From Sphagnum compactum (taxonomy: Eukaryota; Bryophyta; Sphagnopsida; Sphagnales): a DNA stretch of 64,000 bases. Below are positions 60,801 to 64,000 of the stretch, one piece after another (the stretch's first letter is position 1; the number at the start of each line of letters is the position of its first letter). The notes under the pieces are model-generated. The model saw only the letters and a program-made list of their open reading frames with translations. It searched no databases and was not told where the DNA came from. Position numbers and translations under genes: made by a program. The DNA lies in contig OZ234494.1 of the NCBI GenBank assembly GCA_965153455.1, positions 17,484,001-17,548,000 on the forward strand. Direction: 5' to 3'.

Positions 60801-62824
60801 ACAATTTTGTCTATTTCATCAAGTCATTATGTATGCAAGCTCATCTAGTTGAATGTGTGCTTGATTGTGTGCAGTAAGGTTTTGAAAACAAGAGAAGAGT
60901 TTGTCAACACAGCTAACTTGGGTGCTGTGGACATTTTGGCTGTACGGCTTTGGCTTGACCGGAAGGTACCCTCCCTTCATTGACATTGACAAGAAGCCTG
61001 TGTAATGAGAAAGTGATCTGCTATGGCTGCTAGGAGCTGTATGCATACATCCAGAGGTGAAAACCAAACCCCTTACAAAATAGATCACCATGGCCTGCAT
61101 AAAAGATGGACTTCAGAGATAGATGATGCAGGTTAACTCTTTTGATGTTGAACAACCATACACTTCTACACACTGATTCATGAGGTGCAAAAACAGGTTC
61201 ACATTCCCATGCCCAGCAATGCCTGCTTTGGGTTTGATTCTACTACAGGATGGACATTCTTCGATCTCAACTCATTACATGATGAATACAGAGATGAGCT
61301 GGGCACTGTTGTTGAAGCTGACTTTGTAAGACTCAATTATCTTGTGCTGAACTTCATTGTAGGTTCCAACACAGATATGCATGATGCTGGGCACAAATCT
61401 CTTCCCATGATTGTCAAGCTTTCAGTCCTATGATGGGCTATGTTCTTACATATGGCATCAACAGATTTAAGTCATTGCTGCACCTGGTATTTAGTCTAAA
61501 TATTGCATGAAGTCTCAGAGATGTGGGCATTTGCCTATCATAAAGGGATGGTAGTTGTTATGAATATTTACTTTGGTGTGGGTGGTTGATGATTGGGTGA
61601 TTTGGATTTGAGGCAGTATCATGCAAACCAATTTCTACCATTAAGTGATGACCAGATTGTGAAAAAGGTGAAGGAGTATCTGGCCACTTGCATTAATGGG
61701 TTTAGGGATGCTGAGGTAGTGGACCAAGCTGTTGTTCGCTTTCCAAAAGCTGTGACCCACTTCTTCCCAGGCATGTGCTTTCTGCTCATCATTCTCAGTA
61801 TGTTAAAACCATTTTGTACCTGCAGCCCACCTGCCCTTTGAACAGAGGCAGTGCTGCTGTCAGGAGATTACGAATCATCTCCAGGCTTTTAGTGAATTCA
61901 GAAAGCTTGCAGTAGCATTTTGAAGTGACAGTTGAATGAGAGATGCATGAGCATGTGTAGCAAGCTTTCTTCCATCGACAAGCTTATGAATAGGTTTGAT
62001 AAGTCAGCATAACCATCAGTGCTGTGGGTGTTTCTTGTTTGCAGGTTCTTACCAGTACATGATGCAGGGCACAACAAGTTTTCCAAATGTGTTTATGGCT
62101 GGTGACTGGATAGTCAATCGCCATGGCTCTTGGTCACAGGTCAGTTAACAAGCCTTACTACATTTGTTCATGAGTCTACTAGCTAGCTTTTGACGAGAGT
62201 AGAGTACTATATGTTTGAGGGCACAAAGCACATGGGTGTGCAATAATGACTGACCCACATATTCCAAGAAGTCACAAGTAGAAGACTGGAGAAGAAATGA
62301 GTCCCATTAAGTGGAATAATCATCATAGGACACTTAAACCAGAAGAAAAATTCTGTCCAAAATTCTGAACTAAGCAATCTGTTGAGCAGCATGGACCAAT
62401 ATATGAGCTTAGACTACTTGTGCCCTTGCTTAGGTCATGGGCATTGAGACTCTTTGTTGTGGAAAGAATTGAAGACAATTGTGCCAATTCTAAATAGTTG
62501 GTTATTCTTGGGGTCAGAAGTGGTCAAAGTGTCTTCTGTTGCAGATATGGCAGCAGGGGGGGTTGATGAACATGAGAGAAAATACAAGAGCACATCATTG
62601 ATGTTTTCTGACCAACAAATTTGAGGGTCTGGTGTGGACAGGAAAAAGCATATGTGACTGGTCTAGAAGCAGCTAATAGAGTGGTGGACCACTTCCAGGA
62701 GGGGAAGAGAGCACATATCATCCCAGTAGACCCTGATGAAGCCCATGTCCAGGAACTTCGCCGCATCAACAAAGCAGCGAAAGGGCTCTTAAAACAGCTA
62801 CCCTTTTCTGAATTTTTCATGTAG
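57852..62824 (+). CDS. Plastid FAD-dependent oxidoreductase, zeta-carotene/phytoene desaturase-like amine-oxidase family
   Basis: Thirteen exons (57852-58196, 58391-58490, 58693-58799, 59114-59182, 59312-59366, 59680-59727, 59865-60022, 60265-60503, 60875-60965, 61197-61325, 61617-61770, 62045-62139, 62642-62824) sum to 1773 nt, 590 residues. The first ~95 residues are Ser/Arg-rich with few acids until an EEEED patch, consistent with a plastid transit peptide. Then comes the FAD dinucleotide-binding motif VVVVGAGWAGLGAAHHLTKQ and EAGAQPGGLVAG. The body has GFWYPYQNIFSLVDELGLQP, GTFVYTQFKLLPLVDRLTAL, FNPMLLVGLFAPGELCSAAA, GGGCQFLSGKRVTDLVLNE, GWTFFDLNSLHDEYRDE, RFPKAVTHFFPGSYQYM and the C-terminal FAD motif FPNVFMAGDWIVNRHGSWSQ. 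It resembles a conserved plant/algal protein related to zeta-carotene desaturase rather than ZDS or PDS themselves. Substrate unknown. Intron 11 has a GC donor (CCCAG|GCATGT). Confidence 0.9.
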
Positions 62825-63519
62825 TCTTTGACACTAGTTCTTAGCTTTAGTTATAGATTGTTGACAAACCTTGTGACATAAAAAGTGAGAGTCTTTGCTG
62901 GCTATCACAAAAGGAAATCTTGATCAAGATCAAGAGCATCATGTCCATTTGTGTTTGTTTTCTTCATGAAGCAGGCCCCAGATGCAACAACACCTGGATG
63001 CAGTTGTGCCTGGGCTGGATAGTAATATATATATCCACATCAAGCTTGGGAGGCACGCTGTTCCATTCAGTTCAAGTCCATCACCACAGGTACATTGAAT
63101 GCTTTCAGAAGAATCATACTTGTGGTCAACGGATTGTCATGAACAGATTTTGCAGAATTTCTGTATCCAAGTCTTGATCTTTAAGGTTCACTTAAGGTTT
63201 TTTTACAAACAATGCTGAAGACAATCAGAAAGATTCTAGTGTAAGCTTTCTAAGATTTGGGATCCTGTTGAATGTTTGGAATAATGCGCAAGGAGGTTGA
63301 TGGCTTTGGACTCAAAGACCTTGATTTGATCTTAGCACATTTATACTGTTTAGAAGCAACCAAAAAATAGTTTGGGCTTTTAACCATGGTACTAGTAGTG
63401 TAGGTGATGGTTGACCCAAGGAAGAACATGAAAAGGCTTCTTTTGGACATCGTTGATGATAAGGCTAGTGATTCTGCCTATCCCATTGATTCTGCTTTTC
63501 TTCCATTTCAAGTGTGTAT
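62825..63519. other. 3' flank of the FAD oxidoreductase
   Basis: Contains the 3' untranslated region and unassigned DNA. The frame at 62920-63177 has no recognisable features. Confidence 0.45.
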
Positions 63520-63522
63520 GTG

Positions 63523-64000
63523 TATGTAGCGCCCTTCACAATTGAAATTAAAATGATGTAATCTCACTATTATGATCTAGAGAACAAAAGACTATCCATA
63601 CATGCCATGTTAAGTAGCATAAATGTTGAGGTGGAATCCTCAACGTTAGTTGGTGTTAGCACAAAGGTAAGTCAGATGCTACTTATCAATGCATCTTCCT
63701 AAAATCAAGATTTACAATGAAATGTTCAATGTTGGGCTTGTAAGTCAATGTTACACATGAGGTTCTTTCATGTCGTTGCAGTTCCTTACTCACCGTCACC
63801 CTCCTCCTTCCCCTTCAATCTTCATTCTATCTACGAAGGCTCTACAAGATGGAGGTCTTTGGCACAACAATTTCAACCTACAATAACAACAACAATCAAC
63901 CAAATGACAAAAGGTAAGCACTCCCCATTTTATGGACTTCATCTTTTGTTTACACGGTCTTCAACATTTTTCAACTTTAGTTTGCTTAAATCTACATCTT
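63523..64000. mobile_element. Possible start of an LTR element, cut by the window edge
   Basis: The sequence TGTAGCGCCCTTCACAATTG at 63526 resembles the 5' ends of plant gypsy LTRs (TGTAACGCCC-type). It is followed by AT-rich, then CCTCCTCC-rich sequence without a frame. No second LTR or primer site can be seen before the window ends, so this is a weak call. Confidence 0.25.

Overview
This is a window of nuclear DNA from a land plant, most likely a seed-free one such as a moss or lycophyte. Genes have many introns with GT..AG borders, and acceptors are very often TGCAG. Genes are moderate in GC and sit between long, AT-rich stretches of decayed transposons. Ribosomal and chromatin gene leaders carry telo-box (AAACCCTAA) motifs. 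The main pointer to a seed-free plant is an APR-B type sulfonucleotide reductase, known from Physcomitrella and Selaginella and not from seed plants. No species call is possible from sequence reading alone.

Layout: (1) 37-4160 (+): 3' part of DNA ligase IV (end of catalytic core, two BRCT domains, long plant-type tail), with a coding minisatellite and one in-frame stop in the tail. (2) 6623-7747 (+): complete ribosomal protein eL39. (3) 9856-12100 (-): complete proteasome assembly chaperone PSMD9/Nas2. (4) 12.6-17.3 kb: AT-rich transposon graveyard with an LTR-like block and a hAT transposase tail. (5) 17627-20722 (+): complete plastid APR-B. (6) 22625-24.4 kb (+): an aldo-keto reductase that looks dead. 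(7) 24.4-31 kb: remains of a Helitron/Pif1-type helicase and minisatellites. (8) 31166-38856 (-): a large chromatin-type gene with basic N-terminal repeats, SANT-like modules and C-terminal FYRN-FYRC. (9) 40219-41353 (-): a small single-span membrane protein. (10) 42637-46846 (-): complete splicing factor SF3B3/SF3b130 of 1217 residues. (11) 47-57.8 kb: repeats and transposons, including a PIF/Harbinger remnant with a CACTA-type MITE and a tRNA-derived element between its two ORF1 blocks. (12) 57852-62824 (+): complete plastid FAD-dependent desaturase-like oxidoreductase of 590 residues. (13) 62.8-64 kb: intergenic DNA, perhaps running into an LTR.

The genes do not form a pathway. They are housekeeping functions (DNA end joining, translation, proteasome assembly, splicing, sulfate reduction, plastid redox chemistry) plus one chromatin protein whose architecture I cannot match to a named plant protein. 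Exon borders were set by hand from reading frame, splice sites and family conservation. For eL39, PSMD9, APR-B, the membrane protein, SF3B3 and the FAD enzyme, the spliced lengths come out as exact multiples of three. I found no tRNA or rRNA gene, CRISPR array, or multi-gene system of a recognisable defence or biosynthetic kind.
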